This document shows positions 22,218 to 35,350 of a stretch of 64,000 bases of DNA, one piece after another. Source of the stretch: Tenebrio molitor (lineage: Eukaryota > Arthropoda > Insecta > Coleoptera > Tenebrionidae); contig NC_091054.1 in the NCBI RefSeq assembly GCF_963966145.1, forward strand, positions 2,232,001 to 2,296,000. The letters are read 5' to 3'. The translations under genes were made by a program, and so were the position numbers. Below the pieces are notes generated by a model. That model was given only the letters and a program-made list of their open reading frames with translations. It was not told the DNA's origin and ran no database searches. Each line of letters begins with the position of its first letter. Position 1 is the first letter of the stretch.

Positions 22218-23365
22218 TGTTCATTTGTTTATTTTCCCACCAGTGCACCCAGAACTGTCACGACGGTCCCAAAAACTTGATTTTTTTTCAAAATGTCACT
22301 TGATTTTGACGCGCCAGTACTGTACAAGTGTGCTTAAGTCTTGTACGAAAAAAATGTCAGATAGAAACTAAACACTCAGTGGGAGATAACTGAACTGTGA
22401 TATTGTTCACCTGGTGGTTAAGCCACCTGGCAGAACATAATTAAGTGTATCGGATGTGATCGTTGTCGCGAAAATTACCGAAAGGGTTTTATCTTGAAAC
22501 ATCCTCTAGATCTTGTGTTATAGAATTCTACATGTAGATTTGACGGTTCGGGTCTGTACTGTACAGGAAATGATAACGTGGTGCTGCCCTCTCTTGGGCA
22601 ACGAGTCAAACACGTCGTTTACTAGGGAAAGGTGGATACAAGAGGACGCGAGTCAACCAAACAGGACTCGTTTGGATTAATTGTTAATAATTTATGGTTT
22701 TTGCAATGGCGGGGCGCGATCGAGACTGTTTTAAGTGAGTTTGTCGGCTTGATTCTAGTTTGGACAAAATGTCTCACGCCTGGGATGGAAAAAATGAGCA
22801 TTGTTATTGAGCGTCGTGGCAGAGAGGCTAATTCTAGTCAATTATTGTAGGAGGGAAACTTAAAGAAACCGCGACTGAATATTGGGCGGAGCACCAAGCA
22901 ATATTTCAAAGTTCAATTATGCCGCGAAACACGTTAGCTTCAAGAATAAAGTGATTCCAGTGTTCTCTTAAACTACCTATTATCTTTTTTTTTCTTCTTT
23001 TCATGGTGCTTAACGCACAACTTATATGGAATTAAATGTTTTGGGCGTGATGTGAAATCGAACCACGGACGGTACAGGTTTAAATTATAATTATTTTTAT
23101 TAGTAAATCATTGTATGTTTAATTCGATTCGGTTTCGGACAAGCCGCCAGGATTTATTGTAGTCCAGATACAAAAGAACATTACGAAATTAATTATGTAC
23201 CTAATAAGCTTGTGGCTGGCGTTTCCTTTTATTTCTCCTAGGAAATAAATTGGAGTTAGTGGAAGCGTTCCACTTTTGTACCTAAATAGACAACGCAACA
23301 AATAAGTAAACCGTAAAATAAATCAATACATCTTTTTTTTAATTCAATTGCTAGTTTCAATACAA
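22218..23365. other. Region upstream of Sans, no gene seen
   Basis: Should contain the Sans promoter just above 22217. Several short open frames (for example 22632-22850) have no recognisable similarity. Nothing else structured is seen. Confidence 0.4.
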
Positions 23366-23610
23366 GTGAGCTAAGTAGTGCATTTAATCACGAGCACGGA
23401 AGTTGGGCGCTGAGCCGAAGGCGGGCAAAACGTTACACTTTGCTCACTAGTGAGAAAATATTTTTTACCCACTAGTGAGAAAATATTTTTTACTCAGTAG
23501 TGAGAAATTTTTTTTTTTACTCACTAGTGAGAAAATATTTTTTTTTACTCACTAGTGATTCAGTTGTCCTCTTTGCTAACTATTTTCACCACACAGTGCT
23601 TTTAGAAAAA
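23366..23610. repeat. Dispersed repeat with expanded TCACTAGTGA palindromes
   Basis: A leader containing GCATTTAATCACGAG and GAGCCGAAGGC is followed by five units of about 27 bases (23443-23558). Each unit contains TCACTAGTGA or a one-to-two-base variant, then GAAAATATT and a T run. The same leader and a one-to-two-unit version occur at 38473-38742. Confidence 0.8.
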
Positions 23611-26353
23611 TATAATATAAAAAAGCATCACGCTTTAAATCTATTAGAAGAAATTGCTGAAACAAGTTTTGTCGACATTTAATTATTTGTCACAAACAAA
23701 CAAGGGTGTAAATTGTAATTTAAATGCAATAAAACGCTATATTACAGTTGCATAAATTACAGGTAATTTAGGAATAACTAGAAGATTAAATGCTTTATTA
23801 ATTTCCGCAATTTGTTTTTAATAGACCACTCTAACGTTTTACTTCTTACATAATTGAAATAAACGACATGGCAAATTAACCTGCTCAAAAAACTACAACG
23901 CATTCCTCTAAGTTCTCTTGAGAAAATACTGGTTAAATGATCGTGTTCTCTAGTTATAACGAATTAATAGAACATCACGTTTTTTCGCTGCAGACTTAAT
24001 TGAATCATTTTAGGAAATGAAAAGCACTAAAAGTTTATCTAAAAATGAGTTTGTTGGCGTCTTGGAGCACCTCGAGGTACTTACGTTCCCGCCAATAACA
24101 GTCTTCAATTATTTCTGCGGTAATAAACTTTGGCAAAAGGTTAACTCAGAACAAGTGGTCCCAGCCAGTGAGAATCGTTTCTTACGTGAAACAATTGGGA
24201 GGGGATTGAATAAAATCGCGCCGCTGGCGGCGAATTTCCAATTTTTTCCATTCTTTTTAAAATCGGCCCAGCTGAGCCGGATTTTTTCCAAGAAAGCGTT
24301 AAGTGGGTGGTGTGAAATTTAATTATAACCGAAATTGGTTACCGACCTGTTGAAAACATCACTCGAACAAAGTGGTGTGGAAAATAAGAAAGTGGTCCGG
24401 AGATTCGAAACGGATAATGCTGGAAACGATGAAGCAACACCTTTGACTTCACACCGCAAGATGGTATCACTGGCACGATTCCTCCAAAGCCTCATCTCGG
24501 CTCTTTTACAAACCTATATTTACCGACGACTATGGTGTGAATCGGACAAACCCATGGCTTTAATGTGGGATCAGCGTGCGCTTATCTCGCCAATAGATTC
24601 CCAGTAATTAATAATTTTTTAATTCCAACTAATTACACGCTTGCCCACACCTTTCTCGAATTTATTGTTGTTAAGAGTTTTGCTCTCGGTTTAATCAACA
24701 CGATCTTATTTATCACATATTTCAAAAACGATACTCAGATGTAAAGATACACCTCCCATTACATCACACACAACAAAAATACAATACATAGTGAATTTAC
24801 AAGTTTGAACTTCAACAACTCCACGAGCGGGGGATTCACAGTAAATTGCTACTAGAGTTTTTTACTTGTATTTCATCATAGAATCATGTGATGTAAATAT
24901 TTTGCACCATTTTTAGTACACCCTGTATAATTTTTTTATGACAAAATTTTTGAACGAGACCCAGGAACTTGTGTTATTTCTATTATTAATCGTTTTTAAA
25001 ACTTTTATAACATTCTATTTCCATTATTACTCAGATTGTCTCTCATATAAAGTTTTTACAGCGCGGTTTGCAACACCCTTTACATTTTACAAGAAGCTGG
25101 CTGAGACAAAACAATTTGTAGCAAGCTTCGTCTGCAAAAGACAACTCTTTTCCTTTATGACAGATTAGAAACCCACCAATTGTGCGATTTCGTAACTTCC
25201 TCGGAGCCCCTCGCGTCGCACCTCTTCCATCAGCCTGCCCCTAGCATACGTCTTTGAGTGTTGGCGTCTTCGCGTATGTTGTTAGAAGGTGTTGCCTCGC
25301 TACGGAATTAATTAGGAAAGCTCGAGGCACCGTAATTACCGATCCTTGTATCAGATCCAGCGTGTCTTATCGCATTCAATAGATCACAGCCGATATTCCC
25401 CGATCACTTATCCGTTCTCTTATTCTATTATTAGAGATTATATGGTGCGATATTAAACAAGGTTTGAGGTCCTGCCTCAAAATCAATTCGTCAACGCAGG
25501 ATCGTCCTTATTATTAAATAACCTCGTGTAAAAAATAAATCTGCAACAGAATCAGAACGGTCAACTCCGGGTTATCAAAGCTGTGCATCTCGCTCCTAAG
25601 GCTCCGGTCGTCCAGGTGCTCAGGATCCTTGTTGAACTGGATCGTCCTGGCAAGAATCGACTGGACGACTGGATAATATTAACAGTTCTCGCACGCCCCC
25701 AACTGTAAATTACTAAACTATAATCGAATTCCATTTTCGAAAAGGTGTTTAAGGGACTTCCACTTCATTATTTATGTCTTCAAATTGCAGCATTCTCGTG
25801 GATGTGTTCGTGGATCGAGAAGAAGACGAGATTGTCCGAGGTGTTTTTAATTTGATTTCGTTAATTAATACCAGAAAAAACGGATAATGATTAATTTAAT
25901 AACGACCAGGGAAAAAATTGGTAAATTAATGTAGCCGACACGTTTCCTCGCTTTGTTTATTAATAACGGCCGTAAATAATTAACACTTTCAATAGTTATA
26001 AACATAATAAATTAGATGTTGTAACGCAAATACAACCGAGTTATTAATTTATACATCTCTCTTTATTTATTGGCTGTAATGGACACATTTATCCTGCACA
26101 TAATGAGCAGAACTGATTGTTTCGCCACAAAACGACCATCAAGCTCTCCCGAAGATGTTTCCATGATATTTCAATTTATTTTCTAATAGATATAAATTTT
26201 ATTACTTATTACTAGTGATCGTAAAATTTCTGTTATGACTATAAATTTAGAGGAATTATAAAATTTCAACGACGCTCGTAAAAGTCGAGATTGATTCCCA
26301 TCGAAAGGCGTTATTACTTTATGTGTACTTCCGATGTGGAAGAAATTAAAACG
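23611..26353. other. Gene-free stretch
   Basis: No gene recognised. A lone transposon end ACACCCTGTATA lies at 24919-24930 without a visible partner. Segments around 25190-25270 and 25580-25690 are GC-richer than their surroundings, but I cannot assign them. Confidence 0.4.
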
Positions 26354-26426
26354 AAAAGTGAAACTGACAAAGACATTCTTTCTAAATTTGAAAAGTGAAA
26401 CTGACAAAGACATCTTTCTAATTCGC
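26354..26426. repeat. Tandem duplication of about 37 bases
   Basis: Two adjacent copies beginning AAAAGTGAAACTGACAAAG at 26354 and 26391, differing by one or two small indels at the 3' end. Confidence 0.9.
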
Positions 26427-26740
26427 TAACGGCTAAGTGACCGCAAGTGATGGTTTCGTGTCAAAAGTTGATTTAAAACTTGGACATTAGCAGGTGTTAA
26501 AGTGATTAATAACAATAATTAGTAACACCGGAATGTGGTATTTTTTATTCGTACAACGTTATTTATAGAGTGAAACGATAATGGTAATATTTCATGGAAA
26601 GTTTCTATTTTTAAATTATTAAAAACCGGTGTAATTTCGTTTTTTGCTTTGTGATATTTACTCTACCTTAATAATAACAGTAATAAAGCTTTTAAATATT
26701 ATAAACGAAAGTAAATTGAAGGTATTGTGCACCAATTATA

Positions 26741-26898
26741 TTTTTTGTTTGAAGAAAACATGATGAAAAGTTTGAACCTTCAGACCCATATATCTTTGTA
26801 AAGACCCCCCTGTATTTCTTATTTTATTTTTTCGAGATTCCTGAGATTTTTCCCTACAAGACCTCCGACTTGGAATACGTTAATTTTGCGACACCCTG
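26741..26898 (-). mobile_element. Truncated copy of the 43.6-kb MITE, reversed
   Basis: Reverse complement of the left part of the element at 43626-44076. Shared landmarks include CATGATGAAAAGTTTGAACC, AGACCCATATATCTTTGTAA, the TTCGAGATTCCTGAGA segment and the end ACGTTAATTTTGCGACACCC. The distal end is missing. Confidence 0.8.
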
Positions 26899-26902
26899 TA
26901 TA

Positions 26903-27119
26903 CAGGGTGACTTTGAAAGTTGTCCAGATATTTTAACCAGTCGTAGAACTCCACAATACGTAACGATTGAGCCAACAATGCCTTATACAAATGTTGATAT
27001 TTTTTGAGAAAAAAGGGCAAACATTTAAAAAAAAATGTTTGGGCAAAAAAAATCACAGTAGACTTTTTGTTGGCATTTATTTCGACTTGGAATACGTTAA
27101 TTTTGCGACACTCTGTATA
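26903..27119. mobile_element. Fragment of the DUF4817-type element joined to another MITE end
   Basis: The left end CAGGGTGACTTTGAAAGTTG and the following 110 bases match the start of the transposon at 19086, including AACGATTGAGCCAA and TACAAATGTTGATA. The match fades near 27080. It is followed by a second copy of the end ACTTGGAATACGTTAATTTT, also seen at 26868. Confidence 0.7.
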
Positions 27120-29429
27120 AAAATAGTGCGTTTAAAAAAATATGGAATAGGGAAGTTCGCACTAATAAAGCACTCGCTCGTTCGTCGCTCGTGCCTCAAA
27201 TAATGCACTCATGCGCGAAAATTGTCTTCTGGCACTCATTTCGTAAATAACTATTATCAACCTTGTTGCATAATATACTATTATTCTTGATGCTTAAATA
27301 ATGAGTTAATCACAATATCCTTTTTGGTGACTATTATAGTTAACGAATTCGTTGGAGTTTGATAAGTTTTAAACTTGAATAAAATTGAAAGATCTTTCAC
27401 ATAGTGTTACGTTTTGAATTCATAGAAGCGTGATATATTGTCTCGAAGCGTTCATTTCACTTCGATAAAATGAAATCGAGATAAGTAAGCGATTTATTTT
27501 TAGGTTTCTATAAATAAGCAGATAAGACATGGCCGAAGCCTTAGGGAGTTCGATCGAGGTTTCCCAATAAAAACCACATCATACAAAAGACCTTTCACAC
27601 TTCTACGAGCATAGCTGAAGACATGAGAAATGTTGTAGATGAAGATAGTGTTGCTTCCTCATTTTTTATTAATTGCAGGTACGGCGTGGAAGGTTTATGT
27701 AAAATTCAAAAGATAACGTTTAGAAGAGCGTCCGAGTCAGCTGTCTTAATTATTATCATCGGTAAGCATGCATTGTTGCAGTGCTAATAAAAATGGAAAT
27801 AACTCAATTAATTACAACAAGAATAAACTGTGATGCGAGCTTCCAAATAGAAATAAATTAGAGGAAATTTCGTGGTATTAAATAAGATATTCATAATTAC
27901 ATTATTATGATAATGTCTGAAACGTATTAATCTAATTACGGTTTTGATGTATATTTCTGAAACAAAGCGCAGGTGTTTGAAGGCAATAAATTAAAAACTA
28001 ATTAATTTGGAGCTTTTTCTTCGGACCAGTACCTGGATCACAGTTGGAGGTTAATAAAAAAGGAGAGTGTGACCCGATTACCTCAACTCGCCTCAATTTG
28101 TTAGTGTGAAACGTACAAATGACCGAAAAATTGTTTCACACCGTAAAGGAAAGGGTGCATATTTATTAAGTGGGCATTCCTGTGACGAATCCGTCAATTA
28201 ATTCGATCGAATTAGACAAAGACGTCGCCAACGAAGCCATAAAATCGGAAATTGGGACTCCCGACAGGGCCAATTTGAATTTTCGTAACGAAGGTAACAA
28301 AAACGATTAATTTGTCGATCGTAAAACGAACGTAAAAATTACGTCTCCGGAAGATTTTGTCAGGTTGATGGTTTAATAAGTGGGCACCCTTTGAGGAACC
28401 GACTGGGCCTTAATTTATTGGTAATAAAGGAGAATTTCATTAAGTTGAAAGAAAAATAATATTATTCATTATCTTTATGGACGTAATCATTTAAAAATCC
28501 ATTATTTTAAGTGGTGATTTGCGTAAATGAACATGTTAATCTTGACCAGGTGGTTGAAACGAAAAATCCATAAAATAATCGGCCGATCGGCTATAGTGAA
28601 GGTCCAATAATCGTTGGGACGAGCTGCCCGCGGCCGACCACTATTATTAGCTATAATATAGTGATTGATGTCCCACTGCGACCTTTGACACGTGAGAATG
28701 TAACATATTTAACACCTAGCCCTTGTAGTTTGGGTCACTTCGCTGCGGTGCGGGACAACGTGATTCTTAACTACTTGACACTCATCATAACCAACCAAAA
28801 ACTTAAAGAAAAATCAATAGATATACATCATATTTAAAATTTATCACTCATTATAGATTCTTTTTAAAAAATGAACCTACAGCGGAATAACTTTTTTCTG
28901 AAGTTTCACAATGTCACTCTTTCCGTAATTGGTCATCAAAGAATTTACTATTTCAACACTTGTGACGAAATTGTATTTTATGATATGAGTCTTAAAAAAA
29001 ATTTTTTTGAAGACATCATAAAATAATTTTTTTTTATTATTACCTCGCGCGTTCAAATGAAATCCTGTTGTGCTTTTTTAAAGCCTAGATTAATGGGAGC
29101 ATGTTGACAGCTAACCTAAAATTTAGAACCAAAAATCTTTCTTTTTTTCTTTCTTTGCAATGTTTTACATTAAAAATAGAATAACTTAACGATTCCTATT
29201 CTCGAAGCAAATATCTAAAGGCACCCTTTGCTTAAAACAAACTTGTTCAGTTATGTCAAGATTAAACATAAACAAATGTCATTCGTGTCAAACGGCGGGA
29301 AATTCAAACTTTACACTGTTCTAAACGATTTAATTTTTCCAACGCCCACTTTCCGATTCCTGATTTCATTTTCTTTAAACATAAAACAGAAATTCTAAAA
29401 AAATAAAAAATAAATAGTTTCATTCTTAT
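27120..29429. other. Gene-free stretch
   Basis: No gene recognised. A segment at about 28560-28700 is GC-richer and contains short inverted motifs (GGCCGATCGGC and CGCGGCCGACC). It could be regulatory but I cannot show that. Confidence 0.4.
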
Positions 29430-30770
29430 CTCCCACCCCTTTCCTTCTCTGTTCTTTCCCTCCCCTTCTCTTTCTCAAAGCTACTTCGAGATGGTCCGAC
29501 TCTACTCTCTCTCCTATTCCGAATTCTTCTACTCTTTCTCATGCTTCTCTATTCCGTAATCTATCACTGTTTCCCCCCTGCTACCTATTTAGGTCCATTC
29601 CCCTTCTTCGTCCCATTGTTTGTTCCCGTTCAATACTTCCCATCCATTTTCTTCGATCCATTCCATCAGTTACTTCCCCTTTGCATTTTCCACCTTGGAT
29701 TTTCTTTTCCCATCCCCCTTCTCCTCTTTCCAAATTCTTGCTCCTCTTTCTCCTATTCTCCCGTTGAAGTTCCCTCCCAAGAGTATACAATCTTCTCTAT
29801 TTTCTTTCTATGCATCCTCCTTCTCCCCGTTCTTGTCGCCTTTTTTATCTCCCTTTTTCTTTTCTCTTTTTGCCCCTTGACTTTCTCATTTGTACTCTTT
29901 ACCTTTTTATTCACCTTCTCTTTATACTCTTTCTCGACGGTTGGTCTTCTCTTTTTCTCTCCTTCTTCTAAAAATATTTCTTTAGTTTCTCTTCTCTCTC
30001 ATATAAACCATTCCCCTTTTATCTGTATCTTCCTGTATCCTATTTTCACCCTTCTTCCTCGATCTCTCTCTTCTCTAGCCACCTCTTAACTTTCTTTGTG
30101 TTTTCCTTTCTTCTTTTATCAAATCGTCATCTATATACATCCTCTCACCTTATCTTTCCTTCAACTTACTCTTATTTAGCATAATCTTCTTCTTTCTATT
30201 TTTGCTAGCATCGTCTTGTCTTTACTTATTTTAAATGCTTCCGTTACGTCCACTTTTACCCCTATTTCCCGTTCTACCCATTCTTCCACCCCCCTCTCTA
30301 TATTTCCTCTTATTCCCCCTATTCCGGTTATTATAACATTATTTTTCCTCTCCTTCTTTTCTCTTTGTTCCATCTTTTCCTCTATCATTTTCATCCTTTT
30401 CATCCAATCTGCCTCCTCCGCCTACCATTTTTCTTCTCTTCCTCTCATCTCTGCAGCTAATTCTTTCCTTAGCTCCTCCTTCTCCTCTCTCACTGTCGCT
30501 AATTCCTTTCTTAGTGCTTTGTTCTCCTCTCTATTTCCGCCGTATCCTCTCTTATCTCTCTAATCATGGTTTTCATTTCCTTGCTTTTATTTCTTTCTTC
30601 GCTTCTACTTGGGGATCTTCCCGTTTTGGAACTCTTTCTGCATGTATTCGTGCTTTCTTCTCTTGTTGCTTTCTTTCCTTACTCCTCTCTTTCTTTCCCG
30701 CTGCCTTATGCTTATCACCTCTCACTCATTCGTCGCTGTTTACGTTAGTAATCTCTGCACTTTTTTACTA
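29430..30770 (-). pseudogene. 5' half of a GA-rich LINE: ORF1 and endonuclease, decayed
   Basis: The plus strand is strikingly CT-rich because the element is on the minus strand. From 30770 downward, an ORF1-like region shows a coiled coil (REENKALRKELATVREEKEE) and then ERKNNVIITGIGGI and VEEWVEREIGVKVDV (frame 30403-30176), as in insect LINE ORF1 proteins. Further down, pieces of the endonuclease domain appear in shifting frames: GGNFNGR, NGWEVLNGN and VESDHLEV, the last carrying the Asp-His pair. Stops and frameshifts are frequent. The reverse transcriptase is absent, so the 3' half has been lost. Confidence 0.7.
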
Positions 30771-32033
30771 AATTTTGTAGCACACACGGGTTTAGGGCAC
30801 GGCGAGCTTGCGAGGAGTGCCATGAAGTTTACAAAATAGTAGTGAAAAAATTGTTGTTGAAATCAACGTGTTCTATCAAGTACCTAAACTAAGAACGATT
30901 TTTTGAAGAACACATCTTTAGCTTGCCAAGTAAAGCGTGATTAAAGTATGATTAATGCGTGCGAATTGACAAAACAATGTGGCTAATTTCGTACCGTATC
31001 TCGCGGATTTTAATTTAATTTGAAGGTTCACGTAGGAGTGAACCTACCATTCTCTAAATGGAAGCCCCTAAGGCGTGACATTTTTCAAATGTTCAAACAA
31101 ATACAAAAATAACAATTATGATAATAACAATAATTATAATTTTTCCGGCAATTTCTGAGCGTTATAGGTGATCAATCTTGTTCACGGATCTCCTAATTTG
31201 TATCCGAAAAGTGGTGCTGTTGAACCCGCCATCGTGCCAACGGAATTATCACCAGATTCCAAATTGATAAACGGGCCGCACCGCTATTGTAGTGCCCCCG
31301 ACTAGACTCCGGTAAGATTATGTTATTATATTATATTATTAGACGGCGTGACAGTTTAATGTAGTGTGAAATATGACCGAAAGTTCTAACGCCGATACCA
31401 CGATTTGTTTGCAACTAATCCTTGGAGACGATCTGAAAGCTCGAAAGCTCGCCGTCGCTGAAAGCGAATGTTGGTAGAGGCGAGTGTCCAAACTGGGATT
31501 GTGTGTACGGACAGCTTTAAGTCGAGCTTTGTAATTGAAATGTGCCGTAAGTTACGAGTGTGCCGTTTCGTCTTAATCAGGTTTTTATTCAGGATAATGG
31601 CAATGAGCGACGGAGCGGAATCGGATGAAAGAGAAAATTGCTTTTTTCTGTCACCTATACCTCGTAAAATAAAGCCATTGTGGCCGGCCTCTCGTAAGTA
31701 GTAATAAGCAATTCTGCGCAGTGCTTCGAGCAACGGTAATAAACTTTATTTCTTCATTAACCATCTCAACATCCTTTGATTTGTTTTTGTCATTTTCACG
31801 CAGCTTTACCCCGCGAGTTTCTCGGAAGCATAAATTTTACGAGTGTTCGAAGATTATTATCGCCTCCTCGGATAAAAATTACCACTCTTGCACTCCTAGA
31901 GCTGAGAGCATCCCCTTTTTCATTAAAATTGACTACTTTCATAATAAAAAAAGGCTCGTTTGTCTTGGTCTGCGTTGATAACGTTTCATTTACATTTTCT
32001 CATTCCCACCTGTTTGGTATCATTTATCCACAA
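30771..32033. other. Gene-free stretch
   Basis: No gene recognised. About 31150-31330 is GC-richer and non-repetitive within the window. Open frames at 31386-31733 and 31468-31701 have no recognisable similarity. Confidence 0.35.
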
Positions 32034-32110
32034 AGTAGGCGTTGAAGAGTCGATTGTGAACGCACCACGGATTGCAGATCGCGGATCAGTTTTTTAAATC
32101 TAACCTCACT
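32034..32110. repeat. Half copy of the 49.3-kb MITE
   Basis: Contains GTTGAAGAGTCGATTGTGAA, then CGCACCACGGATT and GATCAGTTTTTTAAATCTAA. These match the right and left halves of the element at 49338-49534. Only one arm is present. Confidence 0.7.
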
Positions 32111-32159
32111 TTTTGGGTTGTTTGTGCTGTCATAATAAACATGGATCACGTTGCTTTGG

Positions 32160-32366
32160 CATAATGGGAGGCCATGATTTATTTTTGTAACGTTGGACAC
32201 ACTGTTTGATTTCCGTCACTAAAATGCCTGACATCAAAATAAATATAACATGTTGCTGAGTATTTTTCTATTGCAAACTAGTAAAACTGACAACAATGCA
32301 CTAGATATTGACGCTATTTATAACCTCAAACTTAGAAAAACATAATTTCCATGGCCTCCCATTATG
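32160..32366. mobile_element. MITE with CATAATGGGAGGCCATG ends
   Basis: Left end CATAATGGGAGGCCATG and right end CATGGCCTCCCATTATG are exact inverted repeats of 17 bases around about 170 bases without coding capacity. Confidence 0.8.
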
Positions 32367-34228
32367 TGAATGCACTCGCCCCTTTATTTTTGGCACACTC
32401 TGCGTTGATAACACTCTGTAGTGTTAGATTCTTTTGGCGGCTGGAGGTTTTTTCTGGGGGTAGTGCCTCTCTGGTGAGCCGCGATAATGTGTGCGAGCCT
32501 CAACGGTTAATAAAGTCATTGTGAAAGCAACAATTTTGTATGGCACGTCGTGCCGTAAATTACGGGTTTTGAGTGGTGGTTCAAAGAGCGTAGCTCGTAA
32601 TTTTGACTCTGAATCAATTTTTATTTTGCAGACTTCGCCTTGTATTTTGTACTTTATAGCGGCATAATTTCGTTGTGCTAAATATTATGTTCATTATTTA
32701 CGGTTTTATAAAATATCCAAGTGAAATATTGAGTCTTGGTCACGATATTAAATGATTCTGTGGGTGAACCTCTTTCCAGGCATGCATGCGAAATTTGCAT
32801 AACACACTAGAGGGCAAAGATACCTTACGTAACCTGGAAACAAACCACGAATTGGACGTGCGCTACTGCCCACAATCCCACCTTAAATAATTATAAACAA
32901 AACTAAGTATCAGATGTGTTTTTAACCAATTTTTTTAATAGTATTTTCTATCAGCTTTTTTTTAAAGATCCTACCTTCTTTTTAAAGCATATTAAAAAGC
33001 CTTCGGAATCACCCTGTTTTTTGGGCCACTTCAGCACGCATATGAATACGATTTCGGCCAAACAAATTCTCCTTTTAAAAAGTAAATATTTTAAGGATTG
33101 CCCTAATTTATTCATCACTTTCGCTGTTGTATTAGACATTTCTTCATCACTTTAGCTGTTGCTATCGACTATATGAACGTGAATTTGCTAATTACAAATA
33201 AGCACCAGAAATAAACGATACAACACTTTTTCGGACAAATAAAATGTTTGGGTTAAATTTAACTCTCAAATACTCATTTGTTTTCAGTCGGTGTACTCGG
33301 GTTTGTTGGTTTCGTTGTTAACCTACTAAACAGACCAACAGATGGCGCCACGGCAGCGTCCGGAAAAGTGGGTCCGAAAAAGAGTTACTTTTCGTCCGCT
33401 TGGGAGTACGTAAAATTACGTTTTTCATTAAGGGTGCCTAAAAAACATATTGTGTATATATTATTCCTCATCGTAGGTAATAGAAATAGACACTTTTTGA
33501 CCATGTAAACTCCAGCCCCCGTAGAATCAGTGGGTGCAGCTTTCAAGACTAATTAAATATATTACAGCCACAATCCATTACTTCACTGAACCGCAGGAGA
33601 TTCTGCCAAGGTGTGGGTGTACATGCATATATTAATAATGCAATCAACAGCAGCAAGAAGCACAGAATAGCAAAACTTGAAATATTATAATTCACTTATA
33701 AAGCCTGAGTTCTTACCATTAAAAGTCCAGCTTTGATTTAGTTTCTTGCTCTGTGTGAAAATGAACGATAATGGTAAAGAATGCGATTCTCAGCCCTCTC
33801 AGTTGAAAGTTTTACAAGGCATTCCTAGTGCATAATTCTCAATAATACTGATGAAGCACAATAGATTGTTATAACAAATTATTATAACGTGATGATGTAA
33901 TAATTGCTCTGATTATTATCATTTTCTGTGAAATATCTCTAAATGAGTTATAACATTGTTCTTTTAACAATGCAGGCTTCTGGAGCTTGCTTTAATTACT
34001 GATTAACAAAGTTCTACTGTTAAATTGAAAGAAATTTGTTGTTAACGGTTTTTGTATTATTTAGATGCAGTGTTGTGGAAAAGAAGAACAGACGGTCCAT
34101 TTTGACATTGCGGAATTCCTCCCACGCTGAAAGATTCTGGATAAAAGCTGATTATGTCTCATTGGAATAATAAATATAAAATTAGATACAATATTGTCCG
34201 ATTTTTTTTTGTGATCTGTTTGAAGATA
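32367..34228. repeat. Gene-free stretch with a dispersed repeat at 33298-33432
   Basis: No gene recognised. The segment 33298-33432 is a diverged copy of 45474-45617. Both contain TTTCGTTG, AACAGACCAACAG, GTCCGAAAAAGAGTTACTTT and GAGTACGTAAAATTAC in the same order. Nothing else structured is seen. Confidence 0.6.
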
Positions 34229-34370
34229 AAATAGTATACATATAACATTCGGAGTAGGTCTTTTTGTGCTCGCCCAGTTGCCGACCTCGACTGCGTCTCG
34301 GTCTTCAAACTCTGGGCTTACCACAAAAAGACTCACTTCTACTCTTAATGATATAATCTACTATTATTAA
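34229..34370. repeat. Foldback repeat with an intact (empty) TA site
   Basis: Left arm AATAGTATACATATAACATT and GTAGGTCTTTTTGTG pair imperfectly with the right part CACAAAAAGACTC and GATATAATCTACTATT. The same repeat at about 43606-44190 is interrupted by a 451-base MITE exactly at the TA found here at 34237-34238. Confidence 0.75.
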
Positions 34371-34576
34371 TTTTCTTATGTCTCTTATCCTCATGACATG
34401 AACAACACTTACGGATATAGAAAAAAATTAAACATGTCCAAAACTTTTATCAAAAAAGTATTAACATTTGATCTTTTTAACATCTGTTGCATATGTAGTT
34501 GCATCCGTTACCTTGAATTACCAATTAATACGAAATTCCCTAGAATTTGAAAATTTAAAACTGGTTTTTTAAGGGT

Positions 34577-34643
34577 ATTGGCGCACTCGTCCCATAGAAA
34601 ACTCCCCTACGGGTTTTCTACACCTGGGACTCGTGCGCCAAAT
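34577..34643. repeat. Strong 67-base hairpin
   Basis: Arms ATTGGCGCAC and GTGCGCCAAT are perfect. They continue as GTCCCA with GGGAC and TAGAAAAC with GTTTTCTA, giving about 28 paired bases around a short loop. No surrounding gene. Confidence 0.75.
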
Positions 34644-35272
34644 CAACTCTTATAAAACTCGTTCTTTAATATACTATTTTGTCACATTCAGACCATTTGC
34701 AGGAACACTCTTCGATATCTTTTGCACCACTAACGGCACACCGCAATGAAACACTCGTGTGTGACTGATTTATTGTGAAAATTTTCTAATTTATGTTGCG
34801 TTAGTCGACCGATTAATCAAGATCGAAGGCACATTCACCGACTTTTAAGCATTAATTAAATCCCGTATCAGTGCACCAATCACATTTGTATAATTATTTG
34901 CAATCCGTTAATTGAATAATTTGGCGTGTTAACCGCTCGTGATGAAACTTGACATGTGAATCGTCTCGGTTATTTTTAGCCAAAGATAATGTCGGTGCGA
35001 TTTAATTAAATTCGGTAAATTTTGAAAGATTTGATGAAGCAATTAGTATGGAATGTGTTGGCAGATTAAATTCTTACGGAAACTTTTGCGTTTAATAAAA
35101 TTTCTCAAAGGCCTGAGAGCGATATAAAATTGTCTAGACAAAAGCGTGAAATTATGCAAGTTTTCATTGCATTAATATTACCATAACCATGGACAGTTCG
35201 GGACGAGAAGTTTATTAATCTTCCTAACAAGGCATGTTACAGCGTGCAGTGTCACTCGTGGAAAGTAAAGTA

Positions 35273-35350
35273 ATAGTTATTTGCATTAGAGTACGGTAGG
35301 TGTATTTTCCCGCGCGAAAACTATGTTTCAGGCACGAGGCGAAGCCGAGT
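35273..35350. repeat. Dispersed foldback repeat, copy 2
   Basis: Shares AATAGTTATTTGCATTAGAG, GTACGGTAGGTG, TTTTCCCGCG and GGCACGAGGCGAAGCCGA with the copy at 9555-9640. Confidence 0.75.

Noticed and set aside
23443..23558. Regularly spaced palindromic repeats resembling a CRISPR array
   Set aside because: This is animal DNA. The units are tandem with only T runs between them, there are no unique spacers, and there are no cas genes.
29541..30089. 182-codon plus-strand open frame rich in Phe, Ser and Leu
   Set aside because: Antisense shadow of the LINE endonuclease region on the minus strand.
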